From assembly GCA_046733475.1 (NCBI GenBank), contig JBKPPF010000026.1, positions 11,083 through 75,082 on the forward strand: a stretch of DNA of 64,000 nucleotides. The letters are read 5' to 3'. The notes beneath the pieces are model-generated. The model was not told the origin of the DNA and made no database searches. It worked only from the letters and a program-made list of their open reading frames with translations. This DNA is from DATEOR01 sp046733475. GTDB taxonomy: Bacteria; Actinomycetota; Thermoleophilia; Gaiellales; Gaiellaceae. The position numbers and the translations under genes were made by a program. Shown one piece after another: positions 36,335 to 44,332 of the stretch (position 1 is its first letter; every line of letters starts with the position of its first letter).

Positions 36335-37296
36335 CAGCCACGCTCCTCGATAGCAGTGCCGAGAAGCACGCGGAGGTCGACCGCGCGGCCATCGAGTCGC
36401 GCCTCTCGAGCGGCGAGTTCTTCTGGCTCGACCTGGAGGAGGCCGGGCCGGACGACTTCGCGCTTCTCCGCGACGTCTTTCGCTTCCACCCGCTCGCGCT
36501 CGAGGACTCGGAGCAGTTCGGCCAGCGCCCGAAGCTCGAGGAGTACGACGACTACGTCTTCTTCGTCGTCTACGGGGCCGCGCCGCCGCCTGATGCCGAC
36601 CGCCTCGTCGAGGTGCACATCTTCTACTCGGAGAGCTACCTCGTCACGGTGCGGCGTGAGCACGCGCCGGCTTGCCATGAGCTTCGCGAGCGCTACACGC
36701 GCAAGCCCGGCCAGCTGGAGCGGCCGATCGTCGTCCTCTACCGCCTGATCGACAGCCTTTCGGACAGCTTCTTCCCGGCGCTCGAGGACTACGACGAGCA
36801 CATCGACAGCGTCGAGGACGAGATCTTCCGCGAGCCCAAGGACGAGCACCTGCAGGAGATCGTGCGCATGAAACGGCAGCTGAACCGGCTGCGGCGCGTC
36901 GTCGGCCCGCAGCGCGACGTGGCGAGCCAGCTCTTCGGGGGGGTCGCGGTGCTTCCGGGCAGCGACGCCGAGGCCGAACGCTACTTCCGCGACATCTTCG
37001 ACCACCTGATCCGCGTCGCCGACCTGATCGACAGCTACAAGGATCTCCTGACCGGCGCGATGGACGTCTACCTCTCGACGGTGTCGAACCGCCTCAACCT
37101 GGTCGTCGAGCGCCTGACCGTCCTCTCTACGATCCTGCTCCCGCTGATCGTGCTCACGGGCTTCTTCGGGCAGAACTTCGGCTGGCTCGTCCGCCACGTG
37201 GGCAGCTTCACGGCGTTCCTTCTCCTCGGTCTCGCCCTCCCTGTGGCCGCGGCTTCGCTCCTCGTCTACTACCTGCGCCGGCAGCGACTTCTCTAG
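36331..37296 (+). CDS. corA: CorA-like divalent metal transporter
   Basis: 321 residues from GTG 36331. The N-terminal ~255 residues form the cytosolic funnel (FFWLDLEEAGPDDFALLRDV, then FHPLALEDSEQFGQRPKLEE), and two C-terminal membrane helices follow (VERLTVLSTILLPLIVLTGF and FTAFLLLGLALPVAAASLLV). The pore-mouth motif between them is FFGQNFGW, where CorA proteins usually have G-M-N. The Met-to-Gln change could alter selectivity. It lies inside the F420 operon between fno and cofE, overlapping both, which may be chance co-transcription or metal supply for the Mn/Mg-dependent CofE and CofD (inference). Confidence 0.92.
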   Translation: MTATLLDSSAEKHAEVDRAAIESRLSSGEFFWLDLEEAGPDDFALLRDVFRFHPLALEDSEQFGQRPKLEEYDDYVFFVVYGAAPPPDADRLVEVHIFYSESYLVTVRREHAPACHELRERYTRKPGQLERPIVVLYRLIDSLSDSFFPALEDYDEHIDSVEDEIFREPKDEHLQEIVRMKRQLNRLRRVVGPQRDVASQLFGGVAVLPGSDAEAERYFRDIFDHLIRVADLIDSYKDLLTGAMDVYLSTVSNRLNLVVERLTVLSTILLPLIVLTGFFGQNFGWLVRHVGSFTAFLLLGLALPVAAASLLVYYLRRQRLL

Positions 37297-37982
37297 TGAT
37301 CTCCGTGATTCCGCTCACCGGGCTCCCGGAGGTGCAGCCCGGGGACAAGCTTGCCGCGCTCCTTGGCGACGCGATCGAGCGTGCAGGCGGCCTCGAGGAC
37401 GGCGACGTGCTCGTCGTCGCTCAGAAGGTGGTGTCGAAGGCGGAAGACCGGGTCGAGCAGACGGACGGCGTGCTCGCGGCGATCCTGCGCGAGGCGCGGT
37501 CGGTGCGGAGGCGGCGGGGCGACCTCGTGATCGCCGAGACGAAGCACGGCTTCGTCTGCGCCAGTGCGGGGGTGGACCGGTCCAACGCTCCCGGAGAGGG
37601 ATGGATCGTGCTGCTGCCCGAAGATCCGGACGCCTCCGCCGCCGGGATCCGCGCCGCACTCGGCGATCGCTTCGGCCGCGAAACGGCCGTGATCGTCAGC
37701 GATTCCTTTGGACGGGCGTGGCGGCAAGGGACGACCGATGTCGCCATCGGCGTCGCGGGGATGCGGCCGTTGCTCGACCTCCGCGGGCAGCACGACGCAC
37801 GGGGCTACGAGCTCACCTCGACGATGATCGCGGTCGCGGACGAGCTCGCCGGTGCGGCCGAGCTCGTGATGGGGAAGGCGAACGGCGTGCCGGCAGCGAT
37901 CGTGCGCGGCTATTCGGTGCCGCCCGGAGACGGCTCCGCCGGCGACCTCGTCATGCCTCCCGAGCGGGATCTCTTTCCGTAG
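37296..37982 (+). CDS. cofE: Coenzyme F420-0:L-glutamate ligase
   Basis: 228 residues from GTG 37296, sharing one base with the corA stop. Family signatures include VIPLTGLPEVQPGDKLAALL, VLVVAQKVVSKAEDRVEQTD, a metal-site region VCASAGVDRSNAPGEGW and VIVSDSFGRAWRQGTTDVAI. It adds gamma-linked glutamates to F420-0. It is a stand-alone CofE: the nitroreductase-like C-terminal domain of mycobacterial FbiB is absent. Its last 32 bases overlap the convergent gene 37951-38631. This completes the local F420 set (cofC, fbiC, cofD, cofE). Confidence 0.95.
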   Translation: MISVIPLTGLPEVQPGDKLAALLGDAIERAGGLEDGDVLVVAQKVVSKAEDRVEQTDGVLAAILREARSVRRRRGDLVIAETKHGFVCASAGVDRSNAPGEGWIVLLPEDPDASAAGIRAALGDRFGRETAVIVSDSFGRAWRQGTTDVAIGVAGMRPLLDLRGQHDARGYELTSTMIAVADELAGAAELVMGKANGVPAAIVRGYSVPPGDGSAGDLVMPPERDLFP

Positions 37983-38631
37983 CGGACACGATCCAGGTCG
38001 AGCGCGAGTGGGCGACGAGGTCGCCGTCCGCCGTGTAGAGGGCAGACCCGGCGAAGCGCTTACGGCTTTCCTCGCCGATCCGCCAGCCGACGACGACGTG
38101 TGCCTCGCCGGGCTCCGGACGCGTGTGGATCGAGGCGGCCATGCGGCCGAGCAGAACGCCTTCGCGCTGGAAGTCGTCCACCGCCCAGCCGGAGGGACAG
38201 TCGAGTGCCGCCCAGACGATTTCCGCGCGGACGTCGGGCTTCGGTGTCCAGAGCGCGGCGACAACGCCCTCTCGTCCGGCCACCGGCCCGGCGAAGATTC
38301 CGAGACCGTCGTCCCGCTCCGGCCCGCACGTGAAACAGGTCGGATAGGCGTGGTGCTCGAAGCCCGGGTAGCGCCTCGACGCGTCTTCCGCCTCCGCAAG
38401 GCTCACGGGCGCCGGCACGTCCGCGTCGGAGTGAGCCGCCCGCCGCGCCCGAGCGACCACCACGTCACCGTGGCGGAGCTCGTCTCCGACGATGTCGAGC
38501 TGCGTGTCGAGCGGCGGGGGACGGAGCAGAGTGATCTCGAACCCGCCGCCGAGGGCCTCCGAGAAGAGCCCGCAGGCGTAGCCGCCGTTCGCCGAGCCCG
38601 GCGGACCGTTGAAACGGGCCGGGATGATCAC
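37951..38631 (-). CDS. Predicted thioesterase-like (hotdog-fold) protein
   Basis: 226 residues from GTG 38631, sharing four bases with the uricase stop. The start RFNGPPGSANGGYACGLFSE resembles hotdog-fold thioesterase-like proteins that begin with F-x-G-P-x-x-x-x-N-G-G-Y. A later HAYPTCFTCGPERDDGLGIF contains a CxxC pair. The last 32 bases overlap cofE tail-to-tail. It is the last gene of the uricase operon, but no step in purine breakdown needs a thioesterase, so its job is unclear. Confidence 0.68.
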   Translation of the reverse strand: MIIPARFNGPPGSANGGYACGLFSEALGGGFEITLLRPPPLDTQLDIVGDELRHGDVVVARARRAAHSDADVPAPVSLAEAEDASRRYPGFEHHAYPTCFTCGPERDDGLGIFAGPVAGREGVVAALWTPKPDVRAEIVWAALDCPSGWAVDDFQREGVLLGRMAASIHTRPEPGEAHVVVGWRIGEESRKRFAGSALYTADGDLVAHSRSTWIVSATERDPAREA

Positions 38632-39422
38632 CGTTCGAGCGTCAGCGTGATGACGCCGAAGGGTGGGCGGGCGTCGGTGTAGACCGCGGCGCCGTCGCCG
38701 GTCTGTGCGCTGTCCCAGAGCCGGTTCTCGGCGAAGAAGTCGACCGCCGCGATCTGCTCGAAGCTCTCCAGCACGCGCACCCCGATCTGGTAGACGAGCT
38801 CCTGAATGGACGCCGAGCGGATGTCGCAGAACGTCGAGACGGCGACGTCGCGGACGTCCTCGCACGGAGCGCAGCGGCTCAGGTCGGCGTTCGTCCAGCC
38901 GACGTTCATGTGGACGAAAAGTGGCCGGTCATGCGCCTCTGGCAACGTCGTGTACTCGTCCCGGACGAAGCCCGCGAACGAGCTTCCCGCCAGCTTGATC
39001 AGGTGGAGGCCGTGCCAGCCCGAGTGCGCCGAAAGGACGCCCGACCGGTCGAGGTCGAGGTCGGCGACGGCGAAGTCGTCGTAGCGGCGGCGCATCGCAT
39101 TGTCGCGCACGAGCTCGAACGGCACCTGCTTCGCAGAGACCTGCACGCCCTCCATGTGCTCGTAGCGCGCGAGCAAGCGGCTCCCGACGAGCTCGACGAA
39201 GCCCTCGAGCGTGTCGCCCTCGTACTCGAGCCCCATCGCGTGCACGAAGTTCTTCATCGAGTCCGTGGCCACGACCATCGAGTTGTCGCCCTCGGTGTAG
39301 GACGTCTCGAAGGCATCGCCCCGCACGACCACCCGCGCCTCGCACGCGAACAGGCTGTCGCCCGCGATCCGGTAGACCGAGACCGCATCCTTCCCGTAGG
39401 AATGGGCTACCGCTTTCGCCAT
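38628..39422 (-). CDS. uox: Urate oxidase (cofactor-free uricase)
   Basis: 264 residues from ATG 39422. Cofactor-free uricases have a T-fold dimer with motifs seen here: HSYGKDAVSVYRI, FETSYTEGDNSMVVATDSMK (catalytic Thr and Lys region), then FVHMNVGWTNADLSR and VDFFAENRLWDSAQTGDG. It oxidises urate to 5-hydroxyisourate in the cytosol. It starts inside the end of the OHCU decarboxylase gene (16-base overlap), in the order of reaction partners HIU hydrolase, OHCU decarboxylase, uricase. Length is at the short end of the family (about 290-310 in eukaryotes). Confidence 0.93.
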   Translation of the reverse strand: MAKAVAHSYGKDAVSVYRIAGDSLFACEARVVVRGDAFETSYTEGDNSMVVATDSMKNFVHAMGLEYEGDTLEGFVELVGSRLLARYEHMEGVQVSAKQVPFELVRDNAMRRRYDDFAVADLDLDRSGVLSAHSGWHGLHLIKLAGSSFAGFVRDEYTTLPEAHDRPLFVHMNVGWTNADLSRCAPCEDVRDVAVSTFCDIRSASIQELVYQIGVRVLESFEQIAAVDFFAENRLWDSAQTGDGAAVYTDARPPFGVITLTLER

Positions 39423-39847
39423 CGGTCCAGTGCGATCGCGACGAGGTCGTCGAGGCCCGCCGCGAGCTCCTCGTCGCGGGAGTTTTGCAGGCGCTGGCGG
39501 AGGACGGAGAGGATCTCGGCGCGCGGCCGCCCGTCCACGAAGACGACGAAACGGAAGCCGTACTTCTGCTCGTAGGACTTGTTCAGCTTCACGAGGGCGG
39601 CGAGAAGCACGGGATCCTCGTCCGAGCCCTGCTCGAGGGCGGCCTGCTCGGAGATGTTCACCCGCTGGCCGATGCGTGGATGCGTCCCCAGCGCCTCGAT
39701 CTGCTCGTCCTCGGGCGCGTCCGCGAGCACCTTGCGCGCCTGGCCGAGGGGGTCCTCGAGCTGGGCTAGCTGCGCCACGAGGCGCGTGTGGCCCTCGAAG
39801 AGCTCGGCGAGCTCGTTCTCGCTCAGCTGCCGCGGTAAGTCGTGCAC
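39407..39847 (-). CDS. uraD: OHCU decarboxylase
   Basis: 146 residues from GTG 39847, the first start giving a family-like N-terminus (LPRQLSENELAELFEGHTRL). The active-site segment ALGTHPRIGQRVNISEQAAL contains the H-P-R-I-G signature, and KLNKSYEQKYGFRFVVFVDG the conserved Y-x-x-x-F-G-F-x-F-V. It decarboxylates 2-oxo-4-hydroxy-4-carboxy-5-ureidoimidazoline to (S)-allantoin, the final step of urate breakdown. It overlaps the HIU hydrolase gene by 25 bases and uricase by 16. Confidence 0.94.
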   Translation of the reverse strand: MHDLPRQLSENELAELFEGHTRLVAQLAQLEDPLGQARKVLADAPEDEQIEALGTHPRIGQRVNISEQAALEQGSDEDPVLLAALVKLNKSYEQKYGFRFVVFVDGRPRAEILSVLRQRLQNSRDEELAAGLDDLVAIALDRWRKR

Positions 39848-40116
39848 GAGTAGGGGGAGACGAGGAGCGGGACGTGGAAATGGCCTTCGGCGAGGGCGAC
39901 TTCGAGCTCGACGCGGGCGAAGAAGTCGGTCTCCGGATGGAAGACGAGGCGGTACGAGCCGGGGTCGAGCTCGTCGGCGAGCTCGGCGATGCGGCCGTCG
40001 GTGCCGGTGACACCGGTGGCCACGAGCTCCGCGCCCTGGAAGAGCTCGACGAGTACGCCGCTCGCCGGCTGCCCGCGGCCGGTGTCGAGCACGTGGGTGG
40101 AAAGAGAGGCGCTCAC
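39823..40116 (-). CDS. hiuH: 5-hydroxyisourate hydrolase (transthyretin-like)
   Basis: 97 residues from GTG 40116, GTGA overlapping the stop of the deaminase gene. The N-terminus LSTHVLDTGRGQPASGVLVE and the C-terminal SPYSCTTYRGS are the two family signatures; the terminal Y-R-G-S distinguishes the enzyme from animal transthyretin. It opens the ring of 5-hydroxyisourate made by uricase. Cytosolic, tetrameric in relatives. Tight overlap with the neighbours on both sides shows strict co-translation in the urate operon. Confidence 0.95.
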   Translation of the reverse strand: MSASLSTHVLDTGRGQPASGVLVELFQGAELVATGVTGTDGRIAELADELDPGSYRLVFHPETDFFARVELEVALAEGHFHVPLLVSPYSCTTYRGS

Positions 40117-41444
40117 GCGAGGAATTTTTGCGCCTGGAGGCGGTGTTCCGCGGCGATCTCGTGCTCCTCGGCGTGCGTGAGGTGGCCGTCTCGGACGACC
40201 GCCTCGCCATCGACGTAGAGGCGATCGACGCGGTGAGGCGCGGAGAGGACGAGCCCTGCGACCGGGTCGTCGGCCCCGGCGAACTCGAGGCTGTCCGTCC
40301 GCCAGACGGCGAAGTCCGCGCACTTGCCCGGCTCGAGCGACCCGATGTCGGTGCGCCCGAGCACCTGGGCGCCGCCGCGCGTGCCGATCCGGAGGGCGTC
40401 GCGAGCCGACATCGCGTCCGGGCCGCCGCGCGTGCGGGCGACGAGAAGGGACTGCTTGACCTCATGGAGGAGATCCCCGCGCTCGTTCGACGCCGAGCCG
40501 TCGACGCCGAGCCCGACCGGCACCGAGGCCTGGCGCATCTCGGCAACGGGCGCGATGCCGGCCCCGAGGCGCATGTTGGAGGTGGGGCAGTGCGCAACGC
40601 CGGTCCCGGCCGAGCCGAAGCGGCTCACATCTTCTCCGGAGAGATGAACGCAGTGCGCGCACCAGACGTCGTCCTCGAGCCAGCCCACCTGTTCGAGGTA
40701 CTCCACCGGTCGGCAGCCGAAGAGGCCCTGGCAGTACTCCTCCTCCTCGACGGTCTCGGCGAGGTGGGTGTGGAGCCGCAGGCCGAGCCGCCGCGCGAGC
40801 TCGGCGGACTCTCGCATCAGTCGCTTCGAGACCGAGAACGGCGAGCAGGGCGCGACGACGATCTGCGTCCACGCCCCGGGGCCGGACTCGTGGAGGGCGA
40901 AGAGCCCTTCCGTGTCGGCGAGCACCTCGTCGGCGTCCTCGACGAGATCGTCCGGCGGCAGGCCGCCGTCGGACTCGCCCACGTCCATCGAGCCGCGTGA
41001 AGCGACGAGCCGCACGCCGAGCTCGCGCGCAGCCTGGATCTCCGCCTCGACGAGCCCCTTCTGGCCGCGCGGGAAGACATAGTGGTGGTCAAAGGCGGTC
41101 GTGCAGCCTCCGAGCGCAAGCGTGGCGAGGCCGGTACGTGCGGCGGCGTACTCGGCATCTCGGTCGACGCGGCCCCAGAGCGGATAGAGCTCGCGGAGCC
41201 AGCTGAAAAGGTCGGCCTGCTGCGCCCTCGTCCGCGTCAGGGTCTGGTAGAGGTGGTGGTGCGTGTTGACGAGGCCTGGCGTGATCAGCGCGCCGCCAAG
41301 GTTCTCGAAGGCCTCCGCGGGCGGCGGATTGCCCTCGCCGACCTCGACCACGAAGCCGTCGTCGACCAGGATCCAGCCGTTGGTGAGCTCGGTGCCGGCG
41401 TCGTCCATCGTGACGACGTAGGCGTTCGCGAACAGGGTCCGCAT
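40113..41444 (-). CDS. 8-oxoguanine/guanine deaminase-like amidohydrolase
   Basis: 443 residues with the amidohydrolase metal site: LVNTHHHLYQTLTRTRAQQA (HxH), LRLHTHLAET (third His), VWCAHCVHLSGED (fourth His) and GLGVDGSASNERGDLLHEVK (Asp). The T-H-H-H-L-Y-Q-T-L-T-R segment is typical of the 8-oxoguanine deaminase / AtzB-like group. In this purine operon it should convert guanine or 8-oxoguanine to xanthine or urate. It heads the minus-strand operon 41444-37951; only 14 bases separate it from the divergent Ca2+/H+ exchanger. Confidence 0.9.
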   Translation of the reverse strand: MRTLFANAYVVTMDDAGTELTNGWILVDDGFVVEVGEGNPPPAEAFENLGGALITPGLVNTHHHLYQTLTRTRAQQADLFSWLRELYPLWGRVDRDAEYAAARTGLATLALGGCTTAFDHHYVFPRGQKGLVEAEIQAARELGVRLVASRGSMDVGESDGGLPPDDLVEDADEVLADTEGLFALHESGPGAWTQIVVAPCSPFSVSKRLMRESAELARRLGLRLHTHLAETVEEEEYCQGLFGCRPVEYLEQVGWLEDDVWCAHCVHLSGEDVSRFGSAGTGVAHCPTSNMRLGAGIAPVAEMRQASVPVGLGVDGSASNERGDLLHEVKQSLLVARTRGGPDAMSARDALRIGTRGGAQVLGRTDIGSLEPGKCADFAVWRTDSLEFAGADDPVAGLVLSAPHRVDRLYVDGEAVVRDGHLTHAEEHEIAAEHRLQAQKFLA

Positions 41445-41458
41445 GTAAGGATCTTTTC

Positions 41459-42520
41459 ATGCAGGGAGCCTTGACCAGGGTGGAAGCCGGTCTGCTGGGA
41501 CTCGTTGGCGCCGCGGTCGTCTTCGCGGGCGCCTTTCACTTCCGCGACGTGGGCGACGTCGCGACCTTCATCGTCTCCGGGATTGCGCTTGCAGGGGTCG
41601 CCTGGGTCGTCTCGTTCGCGACCGAGGCCGTTGGAGGCCGTCTCGGCCCAGCTTTCACCGGCGTCTTGCAGTCGACGCTCGGGAACCTGCCCGAGCTCTT
41701 CGTCGTCCTCTTCGCCCTCTCCGCGGGGGAGCTCGTGGTCGCGCAGTACTCGATCCTCGGATCGCTCTTTGCCAACGCGCTCCTCGTGCTCGGCGCAGTG
41801 ATCATCGCCGGGGCGCACCAGGGCGGCGGTGTCATGCGGTTTGGGAGCCGCCTGCCCAACGACACGGCCACGCTGCTCCTCCTCGCGACGTTCGGCCTCG
41901 TCCTCCTCGGCATCTCGGACGAGGTCGGAGACCGGGCCAGCGAGCACATCGAGGAGATCTCGGTGATCGGCGCCGTCGTGCTGCTCACGGTTTACGCGGT
42001 GTGGCTTTTCACCTACTTGCGGGGCAACCCGCCCGAAGCGGCTGCCGCCCCTGCGCACGCGCGCGTCCCGATGCCACTTGCCATAGCTCTGCTCGCGCTG
42101 GCCGGAGTTGCGGCGGCGCTCGTGTCGGACTGGTTCGTGCATGCACTCGGGCCGGCTGTCGACGAGCTTGGCATCTCGCGTCAGTTCACCGGCCTCGTGA
42201 TCGTGGCCATCGCCGGAAACGCGGTGGAGAACGTCGTGGGAGTCGTACTCGCGGCCAAGGGCCAGTCAGACCTGGCCATCTCGGTCGTGAAAAACTCCGT
42301 CGCGCAGATTGCGGTCTTCCTCTTCCCGGCGCTTGTCCTGCTTTCGTTCTTCTTCGAGACGCACCTCACGTTCGTGTTTCCGTTCGTCTACGTGTTTGCC
42401 CTCTTCCTCATGGCGGTCGCCGTCTGGCAGGTCACCGGCGACGGAGAAGCGGCCACATTCGAAGGTGCCGCGCTCGTCGGTCTCTACGCCATCCTGGCCG
42501 TGCTCGCCTGGTTCGAATGA
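41459..42520 (+). CDS. Ca2+/H+ (CaCA superfamily) exchanger
   Basis: 353 residues with about 11 membrane helices in two homologous halves. The alpha-repeats are GVLQSTLGNLPELFVVLFAL (with G-N-x-P-E/T-E-L) and VIVAIAGNAVENVVGVVLAA (G-N-A-x-E), the ion-binding motifs of CAX exchangers. A spacer loop with P-P-E-A-A-A lies between halves. It expels Ca2+ or other cations by proton exchange. Its stop overlaps the xdhC start by four bases. No link to purine metabolism is obvious beyond the operon. Confidence 0.88.
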   Translation: MQGALTRVEAGLLGLVGAAVVFAGAFHFRDVGDVATFIVSGIALAGVAWVVSFATEAVGGRLGPAFTGVLQSTLGNLPELFVVLFALSAGELVVAQYSILGSLFANALLVLGAVIIAGAHQGGGVMRFGSRLPNDTATLLLLATFGLVLLGISDEVGDRASEHIEEISVIGAVVLLTVYAVWLFTYLRGNPPEAAAAPAHARVPMPLAIALLALAGVAAALVSDWFVHALGPAVDELGISRQFTGLVIVAIAGNAVENVVGVVLAAKGQSDLAISVVKNSVAQIAVFLFPALVLLSFFFETHLTFVFPFVYVFALFLMAVAVWQVTGDGEAATFEGAALVGLYAILAVLAWFE

Positions 42521-43443
42521 GAGACATCCTCGACACCCTTGCGGCCTGGGACGAAGAGGACCTGCGGGCGGCCTGGGCGATCGTCGTCGAGACACAGCGG
42601 TCCACGCCGCGCGAGCCTGGCTCGGCCCTGGCGGTGAACGAGCGCGGCGACGTTGCGGGCTCGGTCACGGGCGGATGCGTCGAGCCGGCGGTCTACGAGG
42701 AGGCCCAGGCGGTGCTGGCGGGCGGCCCTGCCCGCCTCGTCGAGTACGGGATCGAGGACGAGACCGCATTCGAGGTCGGCCTCCCGTGCGGCGGCACCGT
42801 GCGGATCCTGGTCGGGCCGGTCGACTTCGAGGTCGTGCGCGAGCTGGCTGCAGCAGTCGCCGAGGAGCGGCCGGTCGAGCTCGAGGTCGGTACCTCGGGC
42901 GAGGCGCGCGTCGTCCCCGGCGGGGAGAGGACGGAGCCGGAGCTCGCGGCCGACGTCTTCCACCTTCCGCTCCTGCCGCGGCCGCGGATGTACGTCTTCG
43001 GCGCGGTCGCCCACGCGGCGGCCGTCGCCGAGGCGGGGCGGATGCTCGGCTACCACGTGACGGTGTCCGACGCGCGGGCGCGCTTCGTCACTTCCGAGCG
43101 CATCCCGCAGGCCGACGAGCTCGTCGTCGGCTGGCCGGACGAGGTCCTGCGCGACGCACCGGTGGACGAGCGGACGGCGATCTGCGTCCTCACGCACGAC
43201 CGCAAACTCGATGTGCCCGCGCTGAAGGCGGCGCTCGCCTCGCCGGCCGGCTACATCGGCGCGATGGGGAGCAGGCGGACGACGGAAGCTCGCGCGGCGG
43301 CGCTCCGCGAGGAGGGCCTCGCCGACGAGGACCTGGCGCGGATCAGAGCGCCGATCGGGCTCGACATCGGCTCACGCACGCCGGCCGAGGTCGCCGTGGC
43401 GGTCGCGGCAGAAATCGTCTCCGTGCGGAGGGGCCGAGCCTAG
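42517..43443 (+). CDS. xdhC: XdhC-family molybdenum-cofactor maturation factor
   Basis: 308 residues from ATG 42517. The N-terminal XdhC/CoxI domain reads VETQRSTPREPGSALAVNER, GDVAGSVTGGCVEPAVYEEA, with the conserved G-S-V-T/S-G-G-C-V/L-E. The C-terminal Rossmann domain reads PRMYVFGAVAHAAAVAEAGR and YIGAMGSRRTTEARAAALRE. XdhC inserts sulfurated Mo cofactor into xanthine dehydrogenase; the enzyme itself lies at 48647-52177, beyond the accessory island. Its end overlaps the convergent small membrane gene by four bases. Confidence 0.94.
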   Translation: MRDILDTLAAWDEEDLRAAWAIVVETQRSTPREPGSALAVNERGDVAGSVTGGCVEPAVYEEAQAVLAGGPARLVEYGIEDETAFEVGLPCGGTVRILVGPVDFEVVRELAAAVAEERPVELEVGTSGEARVVPGGERTEPELAADVFHLPLLPRPRMYVFGAVAHAAAVAEAGRMLGYHVTVSDARARFVTSERIPQADELVVGWPDEVLRDAPVDERTAICVLTHDRKLDVPALKAALASPAGYIGAMGSRRTTEARAAALREEGLADEDLARIRAPIGLDIGSRTPAEVAVAVAAEIVSVRRGRA

Positions 43444-43817
43444 AACCAGTGGTCCTCGACCTCTCGCGGCTCCATCCGCAGGCGGACGAACATGCCGAGA
43501 AGGACGAGGGGAGCGCCCGGGAAGACCGCCAGCATCGCGAGCGGGACGAAGAGCGAGCTCGCAAGGGCGGGCCCGACGAGCGCCAGCACAGGGGCGTAGG
43601 CGAGGAGCGCACACGCCTCCCGCTTCGCCAGTGCGAATCCGAGCAAGAAGTGAATGCCCAGCGGGAGCAGGAAGAACGTCAGAACGACGATGCCCGGCAG
43701 GTCATGTTCGCCGTCGGCGAAGCCGTACACCCACGCGGTTGTGAAGGCGAGGTACAGGAGCGAGGTCTTGACGGTCGTCGCTCGTGTTGCAGGCGTGCGT
43801 TCGATGATCGTGGTCAC
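43440..43817 (-). CDS. Small membrane protein, about three helices
   Basis: 125 residues from GTG 43817, preceded four bases upstream by AGGAGG, which is a better start than the in-frame ATG 43850. After a hydrophilic head of ~15 residues come three hydrophobic segments: SLLYLAFTTAWVYGF, LPGIVVLTFFLLPLGIHFLL, and LLAYAPVLALVGPALASSLF with FVPLAMLAVFPGAPLVLLGM. It ends with a short polar tail. No family recognised; it sits at the edge of the accessory island and overlaps xdhC by four bases tail-to-tail. Confidence 0.7.
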   Translation of the reverse strand: MTTIIERTPATRATTVKTSLLYLAFTTAWVYGFADGEHDLPGIVVLTFFLLPLGIHFLLGFALAKREACALLAYAPVLALVGPALASSLFVPLAMLAVFPGAPLVLLGMFVRLRMEPREVEDHWF

Positions 43818-43941
43818 GCGACCTCCTGGTTCAATCGGGCGTGACCGCATACGCCGTCCGAAAAACGCTCAGTTCTCATCATCTCCGGCCGCTCGCGCGC
43901 TCCTATCCCTCAAGACGGTGATAGATGGGTAGCGTGAAGAG

Positions 43942-44073
43942 GTGAGTCCGCTGTCCGTCTGGATCTGGAGCGACTACATCTGACCGTTCTGCGGAAAGAG
44001 GCACTGCCGCACGCTCTCGGCTTGCGTTCCTGCCTCTGGTTTCGCTCAGGTGCGCTTGGGTGGCGGTCAGTAA
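43942..44073 (+). pseudogene. Truncated DsbA/FrnE-like 5' end with in-frame TGA (copy A)
   Basis: GTG 43942 opens a frame reading VSPLSVWIWSDYI, then TGA at 43981-43983, then PFCGKRHCRT and a stop at 44071. The W-S-D-x-I/V-C-P-F/W-C pattern is the active site of FrnE-like DsbA proteins, so the TGA is where the first catalytic Cys should be. After PFC, the GKR may be a trace of the usual helix start, but the rest has no family match, so this copy is broken. Its bases 43957-43993 are nearly identical to 47842-47878. No clear SECIS-like hairpin with a G at the loop start was seen after this TGA. Confidence 0.6.
43957..43993 (+). repeat. Direct repeat, left copy (possible attL)
   Basis: A 37-base stretch matching 47842-47878 except for one Ser codon (AGC here, TCG there) at 43969-43971. 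The 22 bases 43972-43993 are identical in both copies. Together with a recombinase remnant just inside the right copy, this looks like the boundary of an integrated element of about 3.9 kb; simple duplication of the gene's 5' end is the alternative. Confidence 0.6.
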
Positions 44074-44155
44074 TAGAAAACCAGTTGAAAATTCAATCGC
44101 GCGCCCACCTCTCGCCGGTAGGAGAGCGCACGGGTGCGGCGTAAGGTGCGAGGAC

Positions 44156-44332
44156 GTGCCTGACGACGAACGCGAAGAGGAGCACGTCGAGGGGCCGCAG
44201 ATCTACATGGACCCATCGCAGCTCGCCGGCGTGTGGGCCAACTTCGCGCAAGTGAGCCATAGCGAGCACGAGTTTACCCTGGACTTTGTGAGGCTCGACG
44301 CAAGTGCACCGCCTCCCGGGCGGGTACGCTAG
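44156..44332 (+). CDS. DUF3467-like small protein, shortened
   Basis: 58 residues from GTG 44156. The sequence IYMDPSQLAGVWANFAQVSH and SEHEFTLDFVRLDASAPPPG matches the start of DUF3467, in which a gene-regulatory or phage-linked small protein has Y-A/S-N-x-x-x-V-x-x-x-x-x-E-F-x-L-D-F. Members usually have about 90-110 residues, so roughly the second half (after G-R-V) is missing. It lies in the accessory island, its end overlaps the convergent secreted-protein gene by four bases, and it may be an eroded gene. Confidence 0.6.
   Translation: MPDDEREEEHVEGPQIYMDPSQLAGVWANFAQVSHSEHEFTLDFVRLDASAPPPGRVR

Noticed and set aside
43984..44030. A SECIS element after the TGA of copy A
   Set aside because: A TGCGG/CCGCA stem can form, but the loop begins with A-A and lacks the needed G in the first two positions, and the copy is truncated anyway.
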